This document shows positions 26,505 through 34,984 of a stretch of 64,000 nt of DNA, piece after piece (positions within the stretch are counted from its first letter, which is position 1; the number at the start of each line of letters is the position of its first letter). The notes under the pieces were generated by a model that searched no databases, was not told where the DNA came from, and was given only the letters and a program-made list of their open reading frames with translations. Position numbers and translations under genes: made by a program. This DNA comes from Anaerolentibacter hominis (GTDB lineage: Bacteria > Bacillota > Clostridia > Lachnospirales > Lachnospiraceae), in the NCBI RefSeq assembly GCF_032380675.1, contig NZ_JAWDIX010000002.1:310001-374000 (forward strand), written 5' to 3'.

Positions 26505-27090
26505 ATGACGCCGGGCTAGCACGCAAATGCGATACATTTACTCGCTCGCGGCTGTCGCCGCATATATCTAAAATAGAACGTCTGCAGCAGTGAGCGAGTC
26601 ACCTGGGATGATTTAGGATGTCGCCGGGCAAGCTCGCAAATGCTGCGCATTTACTCGCTCGCGGCTGTCGCCGCATATATCTAAAATAGAACGTCTGCAG
26701 CAGTGAGCGAGTCACCTGGGATGATTTAGGATGTCGCCGGGCAAGCTCGCAAATGCTGCGCATTTACTCGCTCGCGGCTGTCGCCGCTTATATCTAAAAT
26801 AGAACGTCTGCAGCAGTGAGCGAGTTCACCTGGGATGATTTAGTATAACGCCGGGCAAGCTCGCAAATGCTGCGCATTTACTCGCTCGCGGCTGTCGCCG
26901 CATATATCTAAAATAGAACGTCTGCAGCAGTGAGCGAGTTCACCTTGGGATGATTTAGTATAACGCCGGGCTAGCTCGCAAATGCGATGCATTTACTCGC
27001 TCGCGGCTGTCGCCGCATATATCTAAAATAGAACGTCTGCAGCAGTGAGTAAACTCACCTGCAGACGTTCTATTTTATCTATGCCCGGCT
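26505..27090. repeat. Five tandem 113-115 bp units ending in a long hairpin
   Basis: Units begin with CGCCGGGC at 26509, 26622, 26735, 26849 and 26964, so periods are 113, 113, 114 and 115 bp. Units 2-4 are nearly identical; units 1 and 5 differ mainly at the left part (CTAGC versus CAAGC). Each unit has AAATGC/GCATTT, GCGGC/GCCGC and ACTCGCTC/GAGCGAGT inverted pairs. In the last unit the shared AAAATAGAACGTCTGCAG is followed by its exact complement, giving an 18-bp stem capped by GTGAG/CTCAC (about 27026-27076). No ORF or conserved spacer variation is seen; this is not a CRISPR array. It fills the gap between araC and lysR. Confidence 0.92.
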
Positions 27091-27182
27091 CGTAGCAAAC
27101 GTATATTTCCTTTTTGGGTGGGTTATGCTATACTTTAACTGTGTTATTGGATAAATGAACCATGTTTAATGGGGTACAGCAG

Positions 27183-28121
27183 ATGAATTTAGTGCATTTA
27201 AAGTATATTATTGAAGTGGAAAAGACGGGCTCTATTTCTAAAGCGGCCGCCAATCTTTTTATGGGCCAGCCGAATCTGAGCAAGGCCATTAAGGAACTGG
27301 AGGAGGAAATCGGTATTACGATTTTCAACCGGACGGCCAAGGGTGTGGAGACGACGGACCAGGGCGCGGAGTTTTTGAGTTATGCCAAGACGATCCTCCG
27401 GCAGGTGGATGAGATGGAGGCGTTCTACAAGAACCCCAAGACGGATAAGCAGGCGTTCAGTATCTCTATTCCCCGGGCCAGTTATATTACCTATGCGTTT
27501 ACCCGGTTTGTGAACAGTCTGGACCACACAAAGCCGATGTCTATCAATTATAAAGAGACGAACTCGATTGAGGCGATCAACAATATACTGGAGCATAAAT
27601 ATAACCTGGCGATCATCCGGTATCCGAACGTCTATGAGCCATATTTTTTGTCTCTGCTTCATGATAAGGACATGAAATACGAAGTGATCTGGGAAGTGGA
27701 GTACGTATTGATTATGTCCAGAAAGCATCCGCTTGCCTTTACCAGAGAGATTTCCTATGAGGATCTGAAACCGTATGTGGAGGTTGTCCACGGGGACATG
27801 GCCGTTCCGCATCTGTCTCCTACTTATGTGAAGAAGGCGGAGGAAGAGGAGAGCGCCAGTCAGAGAAAGATCTATGTTTATGAGAGAGGAAGCCAGTTTG
27901 ACTTTCTTACGAATGTGACGGATACCTATATGTGGGTGTCTCCGCTGCCTCAGGAGATTCTGGACCGTCATGATCTGGTGGAGCGCCAGTGCAAGGATGT
28001 TATTAAGAAAAATAAGGATGTACTGGTCCAGCCCAGCAATTATAAGCTGACTGACCTGGACAAATCATTTATTAAACTACTCAAACAGACGAGAGATGAA
28101 ACCGGAAGAAAATGGGTATAG
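27183..28121 (+). CDS. LysR-family transcriptional regulator
   Basis: 312 residues. N-terminal winged HTH (LVHLKYIIEVEKTGSISKA, then ANLFMGQPNLSKAIKELE) and a C-terminal periplasmic-binding-protein-like effector domain (about 90-290). The start at 27183 matches the family N-terminus; an in-frame ATG at 27162 is the alternative. Target and effector are unknown: no divergent gene shares its promoter, because the tandem repeat array lies upstream. Confidence 0.9.
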   Translation: MNLVHLKYIIEVEKTGSISKAAANLFMGQPNLSKAIKELEEEIGITIFNRTAKGVETTDQGAEFLSYAKTILRQVDEMEAFYKNPKTDKQAFSISIPRASYITYAFTRFVNSLDHTKPMSINYKETNSIEAINNILEHKYNLAIIRYPNVYEPYFLSLLHDKDMKYEVIWEVEYVLIMSRKHPLAFTREISYEDLKPYVEVVHGDMAVPHLSPTYVKKAEEEESASQRKIYVYERGSQFDFLTNVTDTYMWVSPLPQEILDRHDLVERQCKDVIKKNKDVLVQPSNYKLTDLDKSFIKLLKQTRDETGRKWV

Positions 28122-28151
28122 ATTTCCAACGAAATAAAGTTAAAATCGGTT

Positions 28152-28182
28152 ATGCCGCTGAAATGTTCAGCGGCATTTTTTC
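28152..28182 (+). terminator. Terminator after the LysR gene
   Basis: ATGCCGCTGAA against TTCAGCGGCAT around ATG, followed by six T. Confidence 0.92.
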
Positions 28183-28203
28183 TGCTATTTCGTAAAGTTC
28201 TCT

Positions 28204-28713
28204 TTATCCTTTCTTACGCGTTAAGAAAATTCCAACGATAGCCCCGATAAGGATAATTGGAGCAAATCTGACAAACAGCCATTCAAACCCATGAAATACT
28301 GCCCCCACAACGGCGGTTTCAGGGTCACCATAGTTCCAGCCTAAATAAGGACTATTGAATACAATTAAGACCGCAGCAATGGTTACTATGACCGCACACA
28401 ATGAGATAAGAAGCCAATGAAGAGTTTTTCGTCTCGAGGTCTTCCTTTGTGCCAGCTGCAGGTTTATAACCTCCAATTTTTCGGAAATCGCTTTTAAGTC
28501 ATCAGCCTTCGGTTCAGGGACCGTTTCTCCAAGCAAAGTACTTACGGGTGTTTCAAGCACCTCTGATAAGGAGACTAACATATCAGAATCGGGAACTGAC
28601 AATCCCTGCTCCCATTTAGAGATTGTTTGGCGCACGACATTCAGCTTGATGCCAAGTTCTTGCTGCGAAAGTCCTTTTGATTTTCTAATTTCTTTTATGT
28701 TTTCGTTTAGCAT
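28204..28713 (-). CDS. XRE-family regulator with membrane anchor
   Basis: 169 residues. A Cro/CI-type HTH occupies 1-60 (SKGLSQQELGIKLNVVRQTI, then SKWEQGLSVPDSDMLVSLSE), then a linker, then two transmembrane helices (about 97-117 and 145-163). Membrane-anchored XRE regulators of this size are common in Firmicutes; signal and targets are unknown. It is convergent with lysR and divergent from the TetR operon. Confidence 0.88.
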   Translation of the reverse strand: MLNENIKEIRKSKGLSQQELGIKLNVVRQTISKWEQGLSVPDSDMLVSLSEVLETPVSTLLGETVPEPKADDLKAISEKLEVINLQLAQRKTSRRKTLHWLLISLCAVIVTIAAVLIVFNSPYLGWNYGDPETAVVGAVFHGFEWLFVRFAPIILIGAIVGIFLTRKKG

Positions 28714-28890
28714 CAGAGATAACCTTCTTTCTTTCGTTTGTTACCACTATTGTATACAGTACCGCCCGTTGCTACAAGCAACGCATAGTAACATTTAGGC
28801 GTTATGGCTGTGATATGCGCTTGATCACATTGGAGAGAAGAAGAAAAGCCTGACAAATTGTTCTTAAAAGTTTGTTTTTATCCGAAGTCC

Positions 28891-28941
28891 TTGCTAAAAC
28901 GAAAAAGGTCTGCTACAATTAATTAAACTATTAGTTTAATT
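28891..28941 (+). promoter_or_regulatory. Promoter and perfect 21-bp TetR operator
   Basis: TTGCTA (28891-28896), 17 bp, TACAAT (28914-28919), followed immediately by AATTAAACTA-T-TAGTTTAATT (28921-28941), a perfect palindrome positioned to block transcription. It lies 15 bp before the TetR start, so autoregulation of the three-gene operon is likely. Confidence 0.78.
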
Positions 28942-28955
28942 ATTAAGGAGGAGAC

Positions 28956-29606
28956 ATGGGGCGGAGAAAAAAAGAACCGGAGAGCGTACACCGCGAAGCT
29001 ATTTCCTCAGCGGCGGAACGTCTTTTTTTACGCAAGGGCTTTGAGTCGGCGACGATGGACGATATTGCCAGAGAAGCCGGTTACAGTAAAGCGACTTTAT
29101 ATGTCTATTTTAATAACAAAGAAGATATCATAGGTTTCCTTGTGTGCAGGAGCATGAAGCTGCTTTTTGAGTTTATCCGAAAAGCGGTAAGGGAACCGGT
29201 TACGGTGAAGGAAAAGTATAATGGTATCTGCAAGGCACTTACCATATATCAGGACCAGTATCCGCTTTATTTTAACCTGGCCCTGGGAGAGATCAATGTG
29301 GATTTTGAACGGGGGGATTGCCTGCCGGAGGAGAAGGAAACCTTCGAAATTGGTGAACAGATCAACGCGGAACTGGTAAAGTTCATTCAATCAGGCATTG
29401 CTGCGGGAGAGTTCTTACCGGATATTCCGGTCCTTCAAACTGTATTCCTGTTCTGGGCCTCTCTGGCGGGTGTAATACAGATGGCGGTGAATAAACAAGC
29501 CTATATAGAAATGACGATGCATCAAACCAAAAGTCAGTTTCTGGAATTTGGATTTGAACGGCTTTATCGTCTTATTTCGGCGGAGGGTGAAAATGACAGA
29601 AAATAA
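28956..29606 (+). CDS. TetR/AcrR family repressor
   Basis: 216 residues. N-terminal TetR HTH (about 12-58): AAERLFLRKGFESATMDDIA, then REAGYSKATLYVYFNNKEDI. The C-terminal ligand domain is unassigned. GGAGGAG precedes the ATG. It heads an operon with a flavoprotein and an FMN-binding membrane protein, and probably represses it through the 21-bp palindrome at its promoter. Confidence 0.92.
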   Translation: MGRRKKEPESVHREAISSAAERLFLRKGFESATMDDIAREAGYSKATLYVYFNNKEDIIGFLVCRSMKLLFEFIRKAVREPVTVKEKYNGICKALTIYQDQYPLYFNLALGEINVDFERGDCLPEEKETFEIGEQINAELVKFIQSGIAAGEFLPDIPVLQTVFLFWASLAGVIQMAVNKQAYIEMTMHQTKSQFLEFGFERLYRLISAEGENDRK

Positions 29607-30177
29607 TAGAAAGAAAAAACTACTTGCCATTCTGGGCAGTCCCCGGGAAAATGGTTCCACAGCTGCTATGCTGCGCTGCGCTTTAAACGCAGCGGATGAA
29701 AACGGTTGGGAAATCAGTACAATTTATCTGTACCGGCAAAACATTGGATTCTGCAAAGGCTGCAGGGCATGCGGCAAGACAGGGAAATGTGTCATAAACG
29801 ATGATATTCAGGAAATCGCACACCAGCTTAAAACCTGTGACAGAGTTATTTTAGCCGCGCCTACCTACTGGGCGAACGTTCCAGCGGTTGTGAAAAATAT
29901 GTTTGACCGCCTGGTCGGGACGGCAATGGAAGAGACGAGCACGTTTCCCCGGCCCCGCCTGTCACGTGATCAGAGCTATCTGCTGTTAACGGCCTGCAAT
30001 ACCCCCTCTCCGTTTTCCTGGATTTGCGGCCAGAGCAAAGGCACGCTGCGGGCGATGAAGGAATTTTTCAAAACCTCCGGCATGAAACAGGCCGGTTCCG
30101 TGGTTTTTTCCAACGCGAAGGGCAGGGCTGAACTGCCTGCCAAAGTAATAAAGAAAATTAAGAAGCTGTGCAGATAG
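29593..30177 (+). CDS. Flavodoxin-like NAD(P)H-dependent FMN reductase
   Basis: 194 residues from the ATG at 29593 (GAGGGTG site), overlapping the TetR gene by 14 bp. The flavodoxin fold shows the phosphate loop GSPRENGSTAAML near the N-terminus and APTYWANVPAVVKNMFDRL, typical of the NADPH-dependent FMN reductase / iron-sulfur flavoprotein family. A CKGCRACGKTGKC cluster near residue 55 gives four cysteines, a pattern seen in iron-sulfur flavoproteins and in reductases of similar size. Likely role: redox detoxification or electron transfer, together with the next gene. Confidence 0.85.
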   Translation: MTENNRKKKLLAILGSPRENGSTAAMLRCALNAADENGWEISTIYLYRQNIGFCKGCRACGKTGKCVINDDIQEIAHQLKTCDRVILAAPTYWANVPAVVKNMFDRLVGTAMEETSTFPRPRLSRDQSYLLLTACNTPSPFSWICGQSKGTLRAMKEFFKTSGMKQAGSVVFSNAKGRAELPAKVIKKIKKLCR

Positions 30178-30191
30178 GAGGGGGCCCATAT

Positions 30192-30875
30192 ATGAGTATA
30201 ATCGCAGGTTATTTCAGTCTTATATGTTTTGTTTTGCTGTTAATAAAGAGCTTTACCCGTAAATTCCGGTGGGACAAACCGGACGAAATACTGGAAAGGC
30301 TGCACAAACCGCTCAGCGCTACGTTGCTCGTATCCAGTGTGTTTCATGTGATATTTGCTATTCCGGTTTTTCATACCCGCAGTATACTTGTTATCGTCAC
30401 CGGGCTGGGGCTGGTTTTGTTACTGGTTCTGATTATTCTTCTCGGCCACGGCAGAAGAGATGACCGTGCAAAATGGCTGCGCCGGCACAGAATTTTAGCC
30501 GGCCTTCTGCTTCTGATGGCTATAGTACACATGGTCACTTATATGACGGATTTTCAGGATTATCAGACGAGAGTCGGGAGCATCACACTTCATGGGATTG
30601 ATACCAGTGGTATGCCGGATGGAGAATATACAGGGGAATACGATGCCGGATATATTTACGCAAAGGTCCGGGTCATTATTTCAGAAGGAAGGATTGAAAC
30701 GATTCATCTCCTGGAACACGAAAATGAGCGGGGACAGGCGGCAGAGAGCGTTATAGCGGATATTTTGGACACACAGACCTTTCCTGTAGACGCCGTCTCA
30801 GGGGCGACGAATTCCAGTAAAGTAATTCAGATGGCTGTGCAAAATGCGTTGGAAGAGACAGCAGTAAAAGAGTAG
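30192..30875 (+). CDS. Membrane protein with FMN-binding domain
   Basis: 227 residues from the ATG at 30192 (AGGAGGG site). Four hydrophobic helices lie in about 1-128, followed by an extracytoplasmic FMN_bind domain (about 140-227). The domain ends with the covalent flavinylation motif DAVSGATNSS, where the threonine would carry FMN. This links the protein to flavin-based extracytosolic electron transfer. ApbE, which attaches the flavin, is not in the window. Third gene of the TetR operon. Confidence 0.85.
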   Translation: MSIIAGYFSLICFVLLLIKSFTRKFRWDKPDEILERLHKPLSATLLVSSVFHVIFAIPVFHTRSILVIVTGLGLVLLLVLIILLGHGRRDDRAKWLRRHRILAGLLLLMAIVHMVTYMTDFQDYQTRVGSITLHGIDTSGMPDGEYTGEYDAGYIYAKVRVIISEGRIETIHLLEHENERGQAAESVIADILDTQTFPVDAVSGATNSSKVIQMAVQNALEETAVKE

Positions 30876-31132
30876 GTTATGTAACAGTAAAGTTTGTTTT
30901 TCATCGTTATTTTTTTGTCATTCTTTTTTTCATATATGTGCCATTCTAAATTGATATTATCTATTCTCGATATTTCGTGTTACAATCATTTCCAGAGATT
31001 GATAAAAAATTATCAATGTCTTCGTCTTCAGAATCCGGACGAAACTTTCCTTTTGTCCTATATCCGATTCTACCCGGGTATAGGACACTACAAAGTTGGA
31101 CACCCCGGCAGTTGCTGCAGGGAAATCACATT
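30876..31132. other. AT-rich spacer with a 12-bp hairpin
   Basis: Between the flavin operon and element copy E. GTCCTATATCCG and CGGGTATAGGAC pair with one mismatch (about 31055-31086), followed by a GC-rich stretch (CCCCGGCAGTTGCTGCAGGG). I see no gene and no riboswitch I can name. The hairpin may be an additional 5' part of element copy E. Confidence 0.4.
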
Positions 31133-31303
31133 CAAGACTCGCCCGCGAGTCTTGGCGCGCGATTCGAGTTTGCGTAAGCAGACATAATTCTTATCCGAAT
31201 CGCTGCGCATCCTCGCGGAGCGGTATGACAGACGTGAGATAGTACTCCTGCTGATATAAGTATGTTACTCACTGCCTATAGAGGCAGGAGTCATCTCACG
31301 TCT
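31133..31303 (+). repeat. Dispersed multi-hairpin element, divergent copy E
   Basis: Same order of hairpins as copies A-C but different stem sequences: CAAGACTCG/CGAGTCTTG, GCGATTCG/CGAATCGC, and a terminal double stem AGACGTGAGAT/ATCTCACGTCT with inner ACTCCTGC/GCAGGAGT. The segment TTACTCACTGCCTATAGAGG (31265-31284) is almost identical to copy A. It ends 28 bp before the alcohol dehydrogenase start, on the same strand, so it would sit in that gene's leader. Confidence 0.8.
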
Positions 31304-31331
31304 AATATAATTCCAGGAGGGAATGATAAGT

Positions 31332-32513
31332 ATGGCAAGATTTACATTACCGAGAGATATTTATTATGGAAAAGGTACTTTAACAGAACTGAAAAACTTG
31401 AAGGGGAAAAAAGCTATTGTAGTAGTCGGCGGCGGTTCCATGAAACGGTTTGGTTTTCTGGACAGAGTAGTAGAATATTTAAAAGAAGCCGGCATGGCAG
31501 TAGAATTATTTGAGGGAGTTGAGCCGGACCCGTCCGTTGAGACCGTTATGAAGGGCGCAGAGGCAATGAGAAAATTTGAGCCTGACTGGATCGTTGCTAT
31601 GGGCGGCGGATCACCGATTGATGCTGCCAAGGCAATGTGGGCGTTCTATGAATATCCGGAAACTACATTTGAAGACCTGATCACACCGTTTAACTTCCCG
31701 GAACTGAGACAGAAAGCGCATTTCTGCGCAATTCCTTCTACCTCCGGTACTGCAACCGAGGTGACCGCATTCTCCGTAATCACAGACTATGCAAAGGGAA
31801 TCAAATATCCGCTGGCTGACTTTAACATTACCCCGGACGTTGCAATCGTTGATCCGGATCTGGCCGAGACAATGCCGGCCCACCTGGTAGCTTATACTGG
31901 TATGGACGCGTTGACACATGCCATTGAGGCTTATGTATCTACCCTGCATACACCATTTACCGATCCGCTGGCTATCCAGGCGATTCAGATGGTAATTGAT
32001 TATCTGCCGGCATCCTACAAAGGCGACATGAGCGCAAGAGAGGAAATGCACTACGGACAGTGTCTGGCAGGTATGGCATTCTCCAATGCTTTGCTTGGAA
32101 TCGTTCATTCCATGGCCCACAAGACCGGCGCTGCATTCTCCACCGGACATATTACACATGGTCTGGCAAATGCAATGTATCTTCCATATGTTATTAAATA
32201 CAATGCGAAGAATGACGAGGCAAAGAGCCGCTATGCAGCAATTGCAAAGAGCATTGACTTAAAAGGCAGTAACGAAGATGAGCTGGTTGACGCACTGTGC
32301 GAGAAGATCAAAGAGTTCGACGACAACTTAAGCATTCCAAAAACCTTGAAAGAATTCGGTATTGATGAGAACGAATTCAAAGAGAAAATTGCAACCATCG
32401 CAGAGCTGGCTGTTGGCGACGCCTGCACCGGTTCCAACCCGAGAAGTATTACACCGGCTGAGATGGAACGTTTATTTACCTGCATTTACTATGGTACCGA
32501 AGTAGATTTCTAA
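31332..32513 (+). CDS. Iron-containing (group III) alcohol dehydrogenase
   Basis: 393 residues from the ATG at 31332, with AGGAGGG 10 bp upstream; an ATG at 31323 is too close to the site. NAD(P)-binding GGGSPIDAAKA (about 95-105), the SGTATEVTAFSVI motif, and metal ligands expected in GMDALTHAIEAYVS and in SMAHKTGAAFSTGHITHGLA. Enzymes of this type interconvert aldehydes or ketones with alcohols during fermentation. The gene has a structured leader (element copy E) and a strong terminator, so it is a single-gene unit. Substrate is not predictable. Confidence 0.93.
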   Translation: MARFTLPRDIYYGKGTLTELKNLKGKKAIVVVGGGSMKRFGFLDRVVEYLKEAGMAVELFEGVEPDPSVETVMKGAEAMRKFEPDWIVAMGGGSPIDAAKAMWAFYEYPETTFEDLITPFNFPELRQKAHFCAIPSTSGTATEVTAFSVITDYAKGIKYPLADFNITPDVAIVDPDLAETMPAHLVAYTGMDALTHAIEAYVSTLHTPFTDPLAIQAIQMVIDYLPASYKGDMSAREEMHYGQCLAGMAFSNALLGIVHSMAHKTGAAFSTGHITHGLANAMYLPYVIKYNAKNDEAKSRYAAIAKSIDLKGSNEDELVDALCEKIKEFDDNLSIPKTLKEFGIDENEFKEKIATIAELAVGDACTGSNPRSITPAEMERLFTCIYYGTEVDF

Positions 32514-32537
32514 TCCTTCTAAAAATAAATATAAAAG

Positions 32538-32578
32538 GAGAGCGTCCCTTTTGCAAAATGAAAGGGACGCTCTCTTTG
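32538..32578. terminator. Terminator after the alcohol dehydrogenase
   Basis: GAGAGCGTCCCTTT and AAAGGGACGCTCTC around TGCAAAATG, followed by TTTG. Convergent genes share it. Confidence 0.9.
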
Positions 32579-32591
32579 TTCGCGCATATGT

Positions 32592-33746
32592 TCATTTGCA
32601 CATCGTGCTATCTTCCTTGCAGTCAAAGCGGTATTCATTTTTCGGAAAACCATCCTCATCGAATTGGAGATAAAATCGCTCATAGCGGTAGCGGAACCGG
32701 TCCTCATAACCCGGAGTAAAAATACGTTCCCGCCTCGCGGTACCGGTTACCAGAAATCCTTTATTAAACGGCAGTAAAGGGCCCAGTTCGCAGGCGTCCG
32801 CATAGACTTGTTTTGTAATACTGCTCTCTTTGCAGAAGCGGAGGCAGTAGGTTGTGTTGGTGAGTGGATCTATCGTCTGTTCCACCGGATATTCTGTCAC
32901 AACTAATTCTCCGTTGATTCTTCCCAGGATCTGCTGAGGGATGGCTGTTTCAAAGGTGATTTCCTGAATCAGTTCTCCGCTCCAGTCCCATTCTGCCAGC
33001 TGTACTTTTTCACCTGACGTACCCCAGAGCAAAGCGGCTCCCTTTTCGTCAGCAAAGGTATGATAAACAGGTCCGGAACGGGTGAAGGGGTCTCCAAGAG
33101 TAAAAGAACCGGATACGCTGAGGGGAATAACCTCTGCGGGCATCAGGTTATGATCAAACCGTACCAGAGAGAAGCCTGCTTCACCGGGTGACCTTTGCTC
33201 TTCGAAAGGATGTTCCGGATCAGCAGAGAGCAAAATAACGTAAATGTTCTTTTCGGCCAGAGCTGCGTTTAACAGACGGCAGGTACCCTGGGTGGGGAAA
33301 TGCCGTTTAGCAGAACGGTTTCCCTTAAGGTCAAAGGCCGCAGCCTCTATATCTTCTCCTTGTATTCGGAACAAAATAAGATGCCCGTCCGCTCGCTCGA
33401 TTAAATGAAGAGAGGATACAGTATCAGGCGGTTGATCCGAAATGTCGCAGGAATAAAGAATCGAACCGTCCTCCCTGCAGCGCAGCAGACGGATTCCATC
33501 GGTGCCTGAGACAAAACAAAAGGCAAAGCCGCCGTTTTTGCAGGGAGTGATTGCTTCAACTGTACCATAGAAGGAAAATGCATACTCCTGTTCCCACTGT
33601 ATTTCTCCATCGGGATTATAGAAGGAAAAATTAGCTGTTTTGACACCATTCTGCTGAGTCGACGGATCAGAGTCCAGACGGGAAGATTCTACGAGCCAGC
33701 CGTTTTCTAAACGGACTCCAAAGATGGGGATGCCAGACGTAAGCAA
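32592..33746 (-). CDS. Uncharacterised propeller-like protein, possible 5' frameshift
   Basis: 384 residues of short beta-strand repeats with alternating W/F and G-D/N turns (for example NPDGEIQWEQEY, REDGSILYSCDI and FDHNLMPAEVI), suggesting a seven-bladed WD/YVTN-like propeller. No signal peptide and no catalytic motif. The frame can only start at a TTG (33746) with no ribosome binding site. A well-placed ATG at 33797-33799 with GGAGG reads MSKLKADALNKLTFLQ in another frame and stops near 33707; adding one base between them would fuse the two. The gene may therefore be frameshifted or have an unusual start. Function unknown. Confidence 0.55.
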   Translation of the reverse strand: MLTSGIPIFGVRLENGWLVESSRLDSDPSTQQNGVKTANFSFYNPDGEIQWEQEYAFSFYGTVEAITPCKNGGFAFCFVSGTDGIRLLRCREDGSILYSCDISDQPPDTVSSLHLIERADGHLILFRIQGEDIEAAAFDLKGNRSAKRHFPTQGTCRLLNAALAEKNIYVILLSADPEHPFEEQRSPGEAGFSLVRFDHNLMPAEVIPLSVSGSFTLGDPFTRSGPVYHTFADEKGAALLWGTSGEKVQLAEWDWSGELIQEITFETAIPQQILGRINGELVVTEYPVEQTIDPLTNTTYCLRFCKESSITKQVYADACELGPLLPFNKGFLVTGTARRERIFTPGYEDRFRYRYERFYLQFDEDGFPKNEYRFDCKEDSTMCK

Positions 33747-34052
33747 AGAATCTGCAGGAAGGTCAGCTTATTTAGTGCATCCGCTTTGAGCTTTGACATT
33801 TTACCTCCCTGATAGTGGGATTCCTCTATTGGGCATGCCGGACAGCACCATTCGGGGATGCCCTTTACCATTATCCTAATGGCTGCCGGGCACCTTGTCA
33901 AATAGGACAGGATAGGCTGGACTAAAACATGCCTGCCGGCGGTAAATGTGATTTCTTAGTTCTTGTCCGTCTGAACGGATCGTGCTATACTGGAACAACA
34001 CAGCGTGAGTATAGACCTGACAGGCAACTGAGACAGAAAGAGGAACAGGAAA

Positions 34053-34955
34053 ATGAGAAAAGAGAGCAATCACAAGAAAAGAATACTGGGAGTTTTTCTC
34101 CTTGTTTTTTGTATAGGAATTCTGACCGGATGCGGCATGAAGAAGAATCAGGAGCATTTTGATCTGGGCGTGGCCGCCCTGCAGGCAGGAGAGGAAGAAA
34201 CCGCCATTCAGGAATTTGAGAAGGCTGTCTCCGAGAAGGGCGGAAAGAAAGGTAGAGAACTGAATAAAAATTCACTCCGGTATCTGGGTATACTCTCCTA
34301 TAAGAAAGGAAATATGGAGGAGGCCGCGTCCTATCTGGAGCGTGCGCTGGCGATCACCGGCTCAGATGATCTGAATCTGGACATCTGTTACTATCTGGGC
34401 GAGATTTATGAGGAGCAGGAAAAATTTAATATCGCCGTGGAAATGTATTCCCGTGTGACAGAACTGGAGAAGGATAAGGCAAAATTAGACGATGTGACCT
34501 GCAGAAAGCTTTATCTGCAGATTATTACCGGAGATGTAACCCGGGATGAAGCCTATCAGATGCTGGAGGCAAAAGCCCAGGATGGAGTGGCCGGGGCCCA
34601 TTATTATCTTGGCTGTATCCTCCAGGCGGAGGAAGCCTATGAGGACGCGATTGAGCAGTTTGAGGAATATCTGGCGAATGCCGGAAACCGGTCTGCCCTG
34701 GCTTATAATAAGATGGCATTGTGCTATCAGGCTCTGGAAAAACCAGAGGAAGCCTATGAGGCAGTGAAGACGGGTCTTTCGCAGGGGGATGAGACGCAGA
34801 CCCAGAGCCTGCTCTGGAATGAAGTGGCATTGCTGGAAGATATGGCCCGGTTTGACGAGGCAAAGGCGGCTGCGGAGGAATATTTGAAACGGTATCCGGA
34901 TGATGAAAAGATGAAGCGGGAATATGAATTTCTCTCCAGCCGTTCCGGAAGCTAG
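34053..34955 (+). CDS. TPR-repeat lipoprotein
   Basis: 300 residues. A type II signal with lipobox LTGC (Cys27) would anchor it to the outer face of the membrane. Residues about 35-290 form six or seven tetratricopeptide units (for example AALQAGEEETAIQEFEKAV and YKKGNMEEAASYLERALAI). TPR lipoproteins act as scaffolds for envelope complexes. The hflX gene follows 29 bp later on the same strand, so they may be co-transcribed, although their roles do not obviously connect. Confidence 0.85.
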   Translation: MRKESNHKKRILGVFLLVFCIGILTGCGMKKNQEHFDLGVAALQAGEEETAIQEFEKAVSEKGGKKGRELNKNSLRYLGILSYKKGNMEEAASYLERALAITGSDDLNLDICYYLGEIYEEQEKFNIAVEMYSRVTELEKDKAKLDDVTCRKLYLQIITGDVTRDEAYQMLEAKAQDGVAGAHYYLGCILQAEEAYEDAIEQFEEYLANAGNRSALAYNKMALCYQALEKPEEAYEAVKTGLSQGDETQTQSLLWNEVALLEDMARFDEAKAAAEEYLKRYPDDEKMKREYEFLSSRSGS

Positions 34956-34984
34956 GGTAAACATTTGTTTAACGGAGGACATAA

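Noticed and set aside
26505..27090. CRISPR array
   Set aside because: Whole 113-115 bp units repeat, with no short direct repeats separated by unique spacers and no cas genes.
30876..31132. Known riboswitch or T-box before the alcohol dehydrogenase
   Set aside because: I could not match a T-box TGGNACCGCG, c-di-GMP, ZTP, SAM or cobalamin core; only hairpins without a recognised aptamer.
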